DNA of 58,791 nucleotides. Origin: Alphaproteobacteria bacterium. GTDB lineage: Bacteria; Pseudomonadota; Alphaproteobacteria; JAPYRI01. The position numbers and the translations under genes were made by a program. The DNA lies in the NCBI GenBank assembly GCA_029941135.1, contig JAPYRI010000007.1, forward strand, positions 1 through 58,791. The letters are read 5' to 3'. Below the pieces are notes generated by a model. It searched no databases. It saw only the letters and a program-made list of their open reading frames with translations, and was not told where the DNA came from. Below are positions 51,544-58,791 of the stretch, in pieces. The stretch's first letter is position 1, and every line of letters begins with the position of its first letter.

Positions 51544-52956
51544 CTACGCAGATACCACCCCGGCATGGGCGAGTGCTTTCTCGCGCGCAGCGTCCATGTC
51601 GTAGCTGCGGTTCATCATCACCCGCTGCGCAAACAGACCACCCCCCGCTTGCAGCGACACCACTTGCTGCCAGCCGCCGTAGGCATCCGCCGACAAGTCG
51701 CGAATGAGGTTGTAGACCCGCATGCGGACCTCGATGTCCACATCGTCTTTGGTGTGCAAATATTTACGCAAGTAACCACCGACTTCATTACTGCGCAGGT
51801 CGGCCTCCTCAGGCAAAGTCATCACTAGGCCACCTGCCAGGTCGTGAAGGTTTTTTACCATCAGGTGGTAGTTGTTGGCGTAATAGTATTTGGCGACGTT
51901 CACTGCCAGCACGTTGGGGTGAACCATGCCGGATGGTGTCGTTTCCAAGTTGGTGCAGGCGTGTTCCATGCCCATGCGAATGGTCTCCGCATAGCATATG
52001 AGCTCAGCGATGGTGCTCAGCGCCGCCGGGTTTCTACCCTTGCCTTGCTGTTCGGTCACCAATTGGGCGAGGCCGACCATCACTTGCGAGATCTCCATGG
52101 CCTCGATCAAGCCCGCGGTCCGCTCCCACAGGCCGAGCGACAGGGCGAATGCCATCGAAAGCTCATACTCGCCAGCCAAAAACACCCTATCCCATGGCAC
52201 AAACACGTCGTCGAACACGATAAAGCTTTCGGGCATGCTGAAGCGCGCGCTCGCCGGATAGTCAAATTCGTTTAATTCAGCCGGCGCGAAGTTGCGGTTG
52301 ATCATCTTCACCCCAGGGGTGTTGGCGGGCACTGAAAACGACACAGCGTAGTCGGCTTCGTCCGCGTTCATGGTTTTGGTCGGCATTACGACCAGCTCAT
52401 GCACAATCGCCGCACCGGTAATGTGTAACTTAGCACCGCGCACGACAATCCCCTTATCGTTGCGCTCGACGATGCGCAGATATAAATCCGGATCATCCTG
52501 CTGATGAGCTTTGCGGCTGCGGTCACCCTTGGCATCGGTGATCAACTCGGCCGCGCGGAGATCATTGTCACGGGCGTGTTTGTAAATGCGCTGGATGTTG
52601 TCCGCATACATGGGTTTAACCGCGCGAAGTTGGTCCTCGATCCCCAGCAGGGCCATAAACACGCCGCTGGTGCCGCTGATGATGCTGGCGTGCTTGTACA
52701 GTTCAACCCGCGCCATCAGGTCGTCCGAAGAACGGGGGATTTGGAAAATTCGGTTGGCTTGAGTGCCTTCCTCGGTCGTATAGGTCAGCACGTCGCGGGC
52801 ATCCGCATCGTCATAGTTATAATCGGCTGCGGCGACATCCAAAGGAATTTTGAATTTGGGGTGGGTGGTCACGTCTTCGATCCGCTCACCCCCCCAGAAC
52901 ACCTCGCGGCCGTCCTTGAGGCTCTCAAAGTATTGCTGTTTTGATTTCAATCCCAT
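51544..52956 (-). CDS. 4-Hydroxyphenylacetate 3-hydroxylase (HpaB)-family flavin hydroxylase
   Basis: Starting at the ATG preceded by GGGGAGTGAAGG (52956) the protein is 470 residues of the HpaB/4-hydroxybutyryl-CoA dehydratase superfamily: GLKSKQQYFESLKDGREVFWGGERIED, DPDLYLRIVERNDKGIVVRGAKLHITGA, FDDVFVPWDRVFLAGE, and GGWQQVVSLQAGGGLFAQRVMMNRSYD. The cluster Cys of 4-hydroxybutyryl-CoA dehydratase (CxxxC near residue 100) are absent (MALLGIEDQL), favouring an FADH2-using ortho-hydroxylase. No flavin reductase (HpaC) is adjacent, so one must act in trans. It could hydroxylate a phenol to the hydroquinone/catechol used downstream at 55622-57153. Confidence 0.86.
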   Translation of the reverse strand: MGLKSKQQYFESLKDGREVFWGGERIEDVTTHPKFKIPLDVAAADYNYDDADARDVLTYTTEEGTQANRIFQIPRSSDDLMARVELYKHASIISGTSGVFMALLGIEDQLRAVKPMYADNIQRIYKHARDNDLRAAELITDAKGDRSRKAHQQDDPDLYLRIVERNDKGIVVRGAKLHITGAAIVHELVVMPTKTMNADEADYAVSFSVPANTPGVKMINRNFAPAELNEFDYPASARFSMPESFIVFDDVFVPWDRVFLAGEYELSMAFALSLGLWERTAGLIEAMEISQVMVGLAQLVTEQQGKGRNPAALSTIAELICYAETIRMGMEHACTNLETTPSGMVHPNVLAVNVAKYYYANNYHLMVKNLHDLAGGLVMTLPEEADLRSNEVGGYLRKYLHTKDDVDIEVRMRVYNLIRDLSADAYGGWQQVVSLQAGGGLFAQRVMMNRSYDMDAAREKALAHAGVVSA

Positions 52957-53082
52957 ACCTTCACTCCCCGCAGACCCACAAACTCTCAATGCTCTACATT
53001 TGAGAATTTGACCGAAGGCGTCGCATTTGCAAAGGTTTTTCGTCATTCAACCGAAGCTCCGGGGCCTCATCAGGGAAAATTA

Positions 53083-54225
53083 ATGGATTTCGACCTGTCC
53101 GAGGAACAGCAACTCCTCAAGGATCAAGCGCGCAAATTTTTGGCGGATCAATGCCCGCCGGCCGAGGTGCGCCGAGTGTTCGAGGGGGAGGAGAGCTTTC
53201 ACCCGGACGTGTGGCGTGGCATTGCCGAATTGGGCTGGCTCGGTACAGCGGTGCCCGAGGAATACGGTGGGGTTGGCGCGGGATATATGGAGCTTTGCGT
53301 GCTGGCCGAGGAGCTCGGCCGCGCGCTCGCACCCGTGCCGTTTTCAAGCACGGCTTACTTAGCCGCCGAAGCGATATCGCTGTCAGGCAGCGAAGAGCAA
53401 CAGCGAAAGTATCTACCGAGGTTTGCGATGGGTGAATTAATCGGCACGCTGGCTTTGGCGGAGGGGCCGGGGATGGTGACCGCTGCGTCCCTGGAAACCC
53501 GCTATGCTGACGGAAAACTCAGCGGCCACAAACTCCCGGTGCCCGATGGCGACGTGGCCAATATCGCCATTGTTGCCGCCTGCGACCAGGGCGTGCCGGG
53601 GGAGAGAATTTCCCTGTTTATTGTGTCTTTGGTGGCCAACGGTGTTGACCGGCAAACGATCGAGACCTTGGATCCGGGGCGCGGCCATGCGCGCATCGAT
53701 CTAGACAACGCTGCCGCCGAACCCTTGGGGCGGCCGGGCGAGGGGTTGGAAATAATCGACCGAGTGTTTGACCGGGCCGCCGTGATGTTTGCTTTTGAGC
53801 AATTGGGCGGGGCACAACGGGCGCTTGAAATGGCGCGCGATTATGCGTTGGAGCGATTTGCCTTTGGCCGGCCAGTGGGCTCTTTTCAGGCGATCAAACA
53901 CAAACTGGCGGACATGTACGTGGCGACAGAGCTCGCCCGCTCCAATTGCTATTATGGGGCCTGGGCGTTGTCGGTGGATGCCTCTGAATTGCCGGTTGCC
54001 GCTGCGACAGCGCGCCTCAGCGCGATCAAAGCCAATCACCTGTGCACTAAAGAAAACATTCAGATCCATGGTGGCATGGGTTTTACGTGGGAATTCGACT
54101 GCCACCTATATTATCGGCGGGCAAAATTGCTCGCGCTCACGCTCGGCGGCGAACCCGAATGGCAGGATCGCCTGATCGATCGTTTGCGGCGCCAACGACC
54201 TAATGCTGAGCAAGCCGCTCAGTAA
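53083..54225 (+). CDS. Acyl-CoA dehydrogenase, probable non-catalytic partner of a heteromer
   Basis: From the ATG after CAGGGAAAA the protein is 380 residues of the acyl-CoA dehydrogenase fold (DFDLSEEQQLLKDQARKFLADQCP; YALERFAFGRPVGSFQAIKHKLADM; IQIHGGMGFTWEFDCHLYYRRAK). At the C-terminal catalytic position (IYEGTSE in single-chain enzymes) it reads LALTLGGEPEW with no Glu, and the alternative helix-G Glu is Asp (FDRAAV). Two adjacent divergent dehydrogenase genes of which one lacks the base are typical of alpha2beta2 heteromers in steroid and cholate side-chain breakdown. The next gene, 28 bp downstream, is the likely catalytic partner. Confidence 0.86.
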   Translation: MDFDLSEEQQLLKDQARKFLADQCPPAEVRRVFEGEESFHPDVWRGIAELGWLGTAVPEEYGGVGAGYMELCVLAEELGRALAPVPFSSTAYLAAEAISLSGSEEQQRKYLPRFAMGELIGTLALAEGPGMVTAASLETRYADGKLSGHKLPVPDGDVANIAIVAACDQGVPGERISLFIVSLVANGVDRQTIETLDPGRGHARIDLDNAAAEPLGRPGEGLEIIDRVFDRAAVMFAFEQLGGAQRALEMARDYALERFAFGRPVGSFQAIKHKLADMYVATELARSNCYYGAWALSVDASELPVAAATARLSAIKANHLCTKENIQIHGGMGFTWEFDCHLYYRRAKLLALTLGGEPEWQDRLIDRLRRQRPNAEQAAQ

Positions 54226-54253
54226 AAAGATGAAATTTTGAGGACCTCACGAA

Positions 54254-55483
54254 ATGAATTTTGACGACACACTTGAGGAAGCCGAATTTCGCAGCCGAGC
54301 GCGCAAGTGGCTCGACGAGAACGTGCCATCCGATTGGCGCGGGCGCACGACAACTCCCGCTGATATCGTGGAATTTATCCGTGAATGGCAAGCGCGCAAG
54401 GCCGATGGCGGCTGGGCATGTATCGGCTGGCCCAAGACCTATGATGGCCAGGGCGCAACCCCTATGGAGGAAGCCATTTGGGGGCAAGAAGAAGGCGAGC
54501 TTGCGACGGTTTCTTCGTTTCCAATTATGATCGGGGTCGGTATGGCCGGCCCCATGTTGATGGTCCACGGGTCAGACGCCCAAAAGAAAAAGTACCTGCC
54601 GCCCATGCTGCGGGCCGAAAAGATCTGGTGCCAATTGTTCAGTGAACCCGGGTGCGGCTCCGATCTGGCGGCAGCGAGAACTCGCGCCGTGCGGGATGGC
54701 GACGGCTGGATCGTGACCGGCCAAAAAGTATGGACGTCGTTCGCGCACTTTGCCGATCAAGCCATTCTATTGGCGCGCACAGATCCCACTGTTCCCAAAC
54801 ACAAAGGTTTGTCGTTTTTTATCGTCGACATGAAGGCGCCAGGGGTTGAGGTGCGGCCAATCCGGCAGATGTCGGGCGATGCTGAATTTAATGAGGTGTA
54901 TCTGACCGACGTGCGCATACCGGACGAAGATCGCGTCGGTGATGTCGGCGCGGGTTGGCGTGTTGCAATGACGGTTTTAATGCATGAACGATCCGGCGTG
55001 GCCGGTGCCGATCCGTTCGGCTTTGACAATCTGCTGGAGCAGATGGAGAATTTGCCAATGGGGGCCACACCGGCGATTGAAAATGAAGCGGTGCGCGCCC
55101 GTTTGGCAGACTTTTATGTGCGCATTTCGGGGCTGGAAAAGACAAATTTGCGCACCCTGTCGGCCCTCTCCCGGGGCGAACAACCTGGCTCCGAGGCATC
55201 GATCGGCAAACTGGTGTTGGCCGAGCAATTGGTCGAGCAGACTTCCTTGGCGCTTGACGTTCAGGGAATGGCCGGGATTATGACCGACGAGTCCTTAGCA
55301 CCCGCAGGCGGGGTTCACCAGCAAGGCTATTTACGCGATCTGTGTATGCGCATCGCCGGGGGTACGGACGAAATTCTGCGCAATACAATTGCCGAGCGCG
55401 TACTCGGTTTGCCGCCCGACTTACGGATCGATAAGAAAGTGGCGTTTGAAGAATTGCCGGTATCTGGCACTGTCCGAGATTGA
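54254..55483 (+). CDS. Acyl-CoA dehydrogenase, probable catalytic partner
   Basis: The 409-residue protein has FAD/substrate motifs QLFSEPGCGSDLAAARTRAVRDGDGWIVTGQKVWTS and GLSFFIVDMKAPGVEVRPIRQMSGDAEFNEVYLTDVRIPDEDRVG, with the end GGTDEILRNTIAERVLGLP. The helix-G Glu that acts as base in isovaleryl-CoA-type enzymes is present in LMHERSGVAG; the alternative C-terminal Glu is Gly (RIAGGTDE). It would make a trans-2-enoyl-CoA and pass electrons to ETF. The downstream enoyl-CoA hydratase is not adjacent (32291). The 135 bp to the next gene hold a short WRREQKLGPKGTYNEKAVY-like frame with a hydrophobic end, perhaps a relic. Confidence 0.87.
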   Translation: MNFDDTLEEAEFRSRARKWLDENVPSDWRGRTTTPADIVEFIREWQARKADGGWACIGWPKTYDGQGATPMEEAIWGQEEGELATVSSFPIMIGVGMAGPMLMVHGSDAQKKKYLPPMLRAEKIWCQLFSEPGCGSDLAAARTRAVRDGDGWIVTGQKVWTSFAHFADQAILLARTDPTVPKHKGLSFFIVDMKAPGVEVRPIRQMSGDAEFNEVYLTDVRIPDEDRVGDVGAGWRVAMTVLMHERSGVAGADPFGFDNLLEQMENLPMGATPAIENEAVRARLADFYVRISGLEKTNLRTLSALSRGEQPGSEASIGKLVLAEQLVEQTSLALDVQGMAGIMTDESLAPAGGVHQQGYLRDLCMRIAGGTDEILRNTIAERVLGLPPDLRIDKKVAFEELPVSGTVRD

Positions 55484-55621
55484 GGCTGGCCTGGCGGCGC
55501 GAGCAGAAACTTGGTCCTAAAGGGACTTACAATGAGAAGGCGGTTTATGCGGCCTTTGCTGCGTTTACCTTGGTCTCGCTTGTGCTAAACTTCTAATGAA
55601 TACGGCGGAGAGGCAGGCATA

Positions 55622-56125
55622 ATGAGCGATTACCAGACCAATTTCGGCTCCCTGAACCACTTTCAAAAGGGTGGCGTCCAGGCGATAGCCGACGATCCCA
55701 AGAATTATGCATTTTCGAACATTTTTGAGGTTGCGTCACATGCCGCACCCTTTGAGCGCATCGCGGTGGCCCAAAATTTTGAATATGTGGTCGAGGTCAG
55801 CCGGGCTGAGGGGCGCTCTCCGTGGTATAGCGCCGATCACGATGAAATGGTTATTTGCATGGACGGCGTCGTCGAAATCAATTTGGTGCAGCCCGATGCA
55901 GCAATCGTGGCAGCGGGCACTCAGGGTGCGGTTCAGTTGAAGACGCAACCCAGCGGCCGCAAAATGGGACGTATTGTGTTGGGTCGGGGTCACATGGCAT
56001 TGCTGCCCAAGAGTGCGGCCTATGGTTTTCAAGCTGAGAAACCCAGCGTCTTGATGATTCAAACCCTTAAGGGTGCGGCCACAGTCGAAAAGTGGGCCGA
56101 CATCTGCCAAACAACCTCATCCTGA
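55622..56125 (+). CDS. Hydroquinone 1,2-dioxygenase small subunit (HapC/PnpC/HqdA type)
   Basis: The 167-residue cupin-like protein opens DYQTNFGSLNHFQKGGVQAIADDPKNYAFSNIFEVASHAAPFERIAVAQNFEYVVEVSRAEGRSPWYSADHDEM and ends KSAAYGFQAEKPSVLMIQT and EKWADICQ. This is the pattern I recognise from the small subunit of two-component hydroquinone 1,2-dioxygenases, of which length near 165-170 residues is typical. The small chain is non-catalytic in known complexes. The large subunit follows 11 bp downstream. Together they open the ring of hydroquinone or a substituted hydroquinone. GGAGAGGCAGG precedes the ATG. Confidence 0.85.
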   Translation: MSDYQTNFGSLNHFQKGGVQAIADDPKNYAFSNIFEVASHAAPFERIAVAQNFEYVVEVSRAEGRSPWYSADHDEMVICMDGVVEINLVQPDAAIVAAGTQGAVQLKTQPSGRKMGRIVLGRGHMALLPKSAAYGFQAEKPSVLMIQTLKGAATVEKWADICQTTSS

Positions 56126-56136
56126 AAGTATTCACA

Positions 56137-57153
56137 ATGCCAAAAACAAATATACAGCCGGAAAAACCAGCGCCCGCCGCGCCGGCAATCTCGTCCTTTG
56201 GTCCTGACAATGTCACCGGATACCGCTCTTTTCAGGCAGGCGGATTTGAGTTTTCGCGCGACGAATATTTTGCCCATATCGTCTGGCCCAAAGGGACGCA
56301 TGTTGTCCCGATTGATCAGTTTTTGCGATCGATGATTCGCGCCATAGCGTGGAATTTCTTTTATGGCACGATCAATTTCGATGCGGTTTTCGGTACGGTC
56401 AATCACTATGGCACCGTCGATATGTTTGCCGGTCGCTTCAATGATGCCTATGTGAATGGGGGTCTAGATTATTCTGAAGTGTTCGATTCCGACGCGTTGA
56501 TGACAATATTCAAGGATGTGGCCGCTGACTGGACAAACGAAGGTTTTGATCCTTTTGCCGCGCCTCAAGAAACCGGTACCGCGTGGGGCCGCAAGCGGGA
56601 TGAAAATCCAACCGCCTTGGGGCGGCAAAGGATTACTGCTCGGCGCATGATTGGCCTTCCTGGAGATGCCGAATTGCGCACTGACGACAATGGCTACCCG
56701 GTTAATCGCATGTTCAAGGATGTCGTGCAGGACGCGCCTTTGGTCGAGGCCAAACCTGGCTTCGAGGGTGAAGTTCAGGCCTTCAACTTGTTCGCGTATC
56801 TATCGCGCTCGGATGTAACCTGGAACCCGTCCGTATGTTCGGTTGTGGGCGACAGCTTGTTTTGCCCGACCAGTGAGGAATATATTCTGCCAATTGAGCA
56901 CGGCAACGACCGAGTTGAATGGTTTATTCAGCTGTCCGACGAAATTATATGGGACGTCAAAGACCGTGATAGTGGTCATCCCCGTGCCCGGGTCACCATG
57001 CGCGCTGGTGACGTGGCAGCGATGCCGGCCGATATTCGTCACCAGGGCTTTGCTCCTAAACGTTCCATGCTATTGGTGTGGGAAAATGCCTCCAGCGAAA
57101 TCCCCAAATTAATTGCGGCGGGTAAGGCCCGGGTCACAGCGGTCGATTTTTAG
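56137..57153 (+). CDS. Hydroquinone 1,2-dioxygenase large catalytic subunit (HapD/PnpD/HqdB type)
   Basis: Starting at MPKTNIQPE (56137) the protein is 338 residues, the usual length of this subunit (about 38 kDa). The non-heme iron site is visible: His255 and Glu261 in LPIEHGNDRVEWFIQLSDE, His302 in MPADIRHQGF, with Asn257 in between. The spacing (His, +2 Asn, +6 Glu, +47 His) is identical to what I recall for PnpD (His256, Asn258, Glu262, His303). The enzyme splits hydroquinone to 4-hydroxymuconic semialdehyde. No dehydrogenase or maleylacetate reductase for the next steps is in the window. Halogenated hydroquinones would fit the dehalogenase theme, but this is inference. Confidence 0.87.
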   Translation: MPKTNIQPEKPAPAAPAISSFGPDNVTGYRSFQAGGFEFSRDEYFAHIVWPKGTHVVPIDQFLRSMIRAIAWNFFYGTINFDAVFGTVNHYGTVDMFAGRFNDAYVNGGLDYSEVFDSDALMTIFKDVAADWTNEGFDPFAAPQETGTAWGRKRDENPTALGRQRITARRMIGLPGDAELRTDDNGYPVNRMFKDVVQDAPLVEAKPGFEGEVQAFNLFAYLSRSDVTWNPSVCSVVGDSLFCPTSEEYILPIEHGNDRVEWFIQLSDEIIWDVKDRDSGHPRARVTMRAGDVAAMPADIRHQGFAPKRSMLLVWENASSEIPKLIAAGKARVTAVDF

Positions 57154-57269
57154 GCTTTTCGAGCCCTGCCAATTACTTGGGTGCATCTCCAATATAAAAA
57201 TTCTACATCCCCCGAAGTAACGGAATATGCTAGCGTTTAACCACTTGTGACGGAATGTCAGGGAGGCCC

Positions 57270-58598
57270 ATGTCGGAAGTAGAGCTGGACGTGCCGGAAA
57301 CTCGTGCGGCGGCACTTGAGCGCTATCGAGAGGTACGTGCGACCACCGACCGATTGGCGATGGGCTTGTGCGCCGAAGATCAAGTCGTGCAGTCCATGGA
57401 CGATACCAGTCCCACCAAATGGCACCGCGCGCATGTCACTTGGTTTTTTGAGACCCTTATTCTGACTCCCCATGGCGCGAATTACACAGAATTTCATCCG
57501 GACTTTGCCTATCTGTTTAATTCCTATTACGAAGCGCTCGGGCCTCGCCATGCGCGACCTCATCGGGGATTATTGACTCGGCCCACGGTGGAACAGGTAG
57601 GAGAATATCGTCGTCACGTGGACCGGGCCATGGAAGCGATAATCGAAAACGCACCCGACAATCAGTGGTCCGAGTTTGCGCCCCTACTGGAGCTTGGCCT
57701 CAATCACGAACAGCAGCACCAGGAACTGATGCTGACCGATATCAAGCATGTGTTTTCATGCAATCCTCTTGCCCCCGCGTACATTGAAGCGGCAATCGGT
57801 AAGTCGCGCGGAGATTTGCCGCCTGTGGAATGGATTGAGTACGAAGGAGGTCTGGTCGAGGTCGGACACCAGGGTGGGGGGTTCGCCTATGACAATGAAA
57901 GTCCAAGACATAAATCTTATCTCGAACCCTATCGCCTCGCCTCCAGGTTGGTGACCAATGGTGAGTTCCTCGAGTTTCTCGCCGACGGCGGTTATCAGAA
58001 CCCGGCCTATTGGTTGTCCGATGGATGGGCAATCGTGGGCCGCGATGGCTGGCACTCGCCGCTGTATTGGCGTCGTGACGAAGGCCGTAATGACAATGGC
58101 GGCTGTGACCTTGGTGCTTGGTCCGAATTTACGCTGAGTGGGTTGAGGACACTGGACCCGGATGCACCGGTCAGTCATTTGAGTTTTTTCGAAGCTGATG
58201 CCTATGCCACCTGGGAGGGAAGGCGCTTGCCGACCGAAGCTGAATGGGAAATTGCTGCCGTCCAGGCGAATGTGGACACATCCAGGCCGCCGGCGAATTT
58301 TCAGGATAATCAAATCTTTCATCCGCAGTCAGCGCGTTTTTCGCCCGGTGGCGGACCGATTCAGATGTTCGGCGACGTATGGGAATGGACTCGCTCAGCC
58401 TACACGCCCTATCCAGGATTTCAGCCCCTTGACGGCGTCGTACGCGAATACAATGGCAAATTCATGAGCGGTCAGATGGTATTACGCGGCGGCTCCTGCG
58501 CTACACCCGCCAATCATATTCGCGCCACTTACCGAAACTTTTTTTACCCCCCCGACCGCTGGCAGTTCAGCGGTCTACGTTTAGCGGACGGACCATGA
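57270..58598 (+). CDS. egtB: Ergothioneine synthase EgtB (sulfoxide synthase)
   Basis: From the ATG after GGGAGG (57255 is an in-frame alternative start) the protein is 442 residues. The N-terminal DinB-like domain holds the iron His residues in WHRAHVTWFFE and LNHEQQHQELMLTD, and the C-terminal formylglycine-generating-enzyme-like domain has ASRLVTNGEFLEFLADGGY, LPTEAEWEIAAVQ, MFGDVWEWTRSAY, VLRGGSCATPANHIRATYRNFFYP and FSGLRL. EgtB joins cysteine or gamma-glutamylcysteine to hercynine with O2. The egtD gene starts at an ATGA overlap with its stop, so the two are translated together. It completes the window's thiol-redox theme. Confidence 0.93.
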   Translation: MSEVELDVPETRAAALERYREVRATTDRLAMGLCAEDQVVQSMDDTSPTKWHRAHVTWFFETLILTPHGANYTEFHPDFAYLFNSYYEALGPRHARPHRGLLTRPTVEQVGEYRRHVDRAMEAIIENAPDNQWSEFAPLLELGLNHEQQHQELMLTDIKHVFSCNPLAPAYIEAAIGKSRGDLPPVEWIEYEGGLVEVGHQGGGFAYDNESPRHKSYLEPYRLASRLVTNGEFLEFLADGGYQNPAYWLSDGWAIVGRDGWHSPLYWRRDEGRNDNGGCDLGAWSEFTLSGLRTLDPDAPVSHLSFFEADAYATWEGRRLPTEAEWEIAAVQANVDTSRPPANFQDNQIFHPQSARFSPGGGPIQMFGDVWEWTRSAYTPYPGFQPLDGVVREYNGKFMSGQMVLRGGSCATPANHIRATYRNFFYPPDRWQFSGLRLADGP

Positions 58599-58791
58599 CC
58601 AAACACCAAACGACTATTACCCGGCACGATCGGTTTGTTTTTCACGACCATCAGCCCAAAGTTGAGAATTTACGCGAAGCTGTCATCGCAGGACTGTCCA
58701 ATACGCCTAAGGCAATTCATTGCAAATTTTTTTACGACCAGCGGGGCGCGGAGCTGTTCGAGAAAATTTGTACACTCAACGAATACTATCC
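58595..58791 (+). CDS. egtD: L-histidine N-alpha-methyltransferase EgtD, cut by the window end
   Basis: The ATG overlaps the egtB stop (ATGA). The visible 65 residues read MTKHQTTITRHDRFVFHD and later LREAVIAGLSNTPKAIHCKFFYDQRGAELFEKICTLNEYY, matching the EgtD N-terminus (PKxLxxKFFYDxxGSxLFExIxxLxEYY). EgtD trimethylates histidine with S-adenosylmethionine to hercynine, the EgtB substrate. The rest of the gene lies beyond the window. Confidence 0.9.
   Translation, partial: MTKHQTTITRHDRFVFHDHQPKVENLREAVIAGLSNTPKAIHCKFFYDQRGAELFEKICTLNEYY

Noticed and set aside
51544-52956. 4-Hydroxybutyryl-CoA dehydratase
   Set aside because: The cluster-binding CxxxC near residue 100 is absent, so the flavin hydroxylase branch of the superfamily is more likely, although a CoA-transferase of the 4-hydroxybutyrate type is in the window.
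55484-55621. Short frame ending WRREQKLGPKGTYNEKAVYAAFAAFTLVSLVLNF
   Set aside because: It looks like the end of a membrane protein and may be a relic, but it has no start and I cannot name a family, so it is only mentioned under the preceding gene.
1-58791. CRISPR arrays, tRNAs, rRNAs, insertion sequences, prophage genes
   Set aside because: Read through for direct repeats, terminal inverted repeats and characteristic proteins; none found by eye.

Overview
The window reads as a gene-dense accessory/catabolic region of a Pseudomonadota chromosome, most likely an alphaproteobacterium and possibly a marine or metagenome-derived one. This is inferred from gene families, codon style and architecture; there is no rRNA or other marker in the window. 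I see no rRNA, tRNA, CRISPR array, integrase or transposase. The genes are mostly stand-alone catabolic and detoxification enzymes, separated by many small gene relics.

Layout. (A) 1-8086, plus strand: a TetR regulator with a perfect palindromic operator, a GST-fold gene broken by an in-frame TAA, an intact Nu-like GST, two tandem haloalkane dehalogenases, a PhyH-type dioxygenase, an exported PQQ dehydrogenase and a GST pseudogene with three lesions. Dehalogenase followed by PQQ alcohol dehydrogenase is a sensible route from haloalkane to alcohol to aldehyde. (B) 8087-10710: DoxX-like membrane protein, exported acetolactate decarboxylase, ABM monooxygenase, GFA protein and an ABM relic. (C) 10713-14840: an SCP2-type thiolase beside an HMG-CoA-synthase-like protein fused to a DUF35 Zn-ribbon/OB domain, with a divergent CoA-transferase. 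(D) 14842-23831, minus strand: a very tight seven-gene operon of hydantoinase A, hydantoinase B, PEP-mutase/isocitrate-lyase-family lyase, LeuC-like, LeuD-like, isochorismatase-family amidase and amidase. It looks like a complete route for opening a cyclic amide or imide, hydrating an unsaturated diacid and splitting it, and it is the best candidate here for an undescribed pathway. (E) 23937-29302: Sel1 lipid/secretory-type protein, Tat-exported aldo/keto reductase, PaiB-like flavoprotein, RhlE-type helicase, then two colliding pseudogenes. (F) 29343-32126: SnoaL-like protein, second thiolase, DUF1272 protein and an AhpD/carboxymuconolactone-decarboxylase-like protein whose CxxC motif is encoded CxxUGA and is followed by a bacterial-SECIS-like hairpin, making it a probable selenoprotein.

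(G) 32291-43550: enoyl-CoA hydratase, DMT permeases, GST-SDR-2-hydroxyacyl-CoA-lyase operon, luciferase-like monooxygenase, SDR-GST pair, MAPEG, a truncated hydrolase and an MFS permease. (H) 43784-48969: DUF1326, an alpha/beta hydrolase lacking its catalytic His, an Asp/Glu-racemase-fold protein lacking both cysteines, two SnoaL paralogues, a PhzF-Acr3 chimera, DUF427 and a Tag-like glycosylase. (I) 48990-57153: Rieske oxygenase, GST, peroxiredoxin-like protein, HpaB-family flavin hydroxylase, a two-gene acyl-CoA dehydrogenase of the heteromeric type, and a two-subunit hydroquinone 1,2-dioxygenase (HapCD/PnpCD/HqdAB type) with its metal ligands visible. (J) 57270-end: egtB and the start of egtD (ergothioneine synthesis).

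Overall theme: oxidation, dehalogenation and CoA-dependent breakdown of small xenobiotic-like or secondary compounds, with a strong thiol/redox component (six GST-fold loci, MAPEG, peroxiredoxin, probable selenoprotein, ergothioneine). Identifications rest on motif and family recognition by eye; no search was run.
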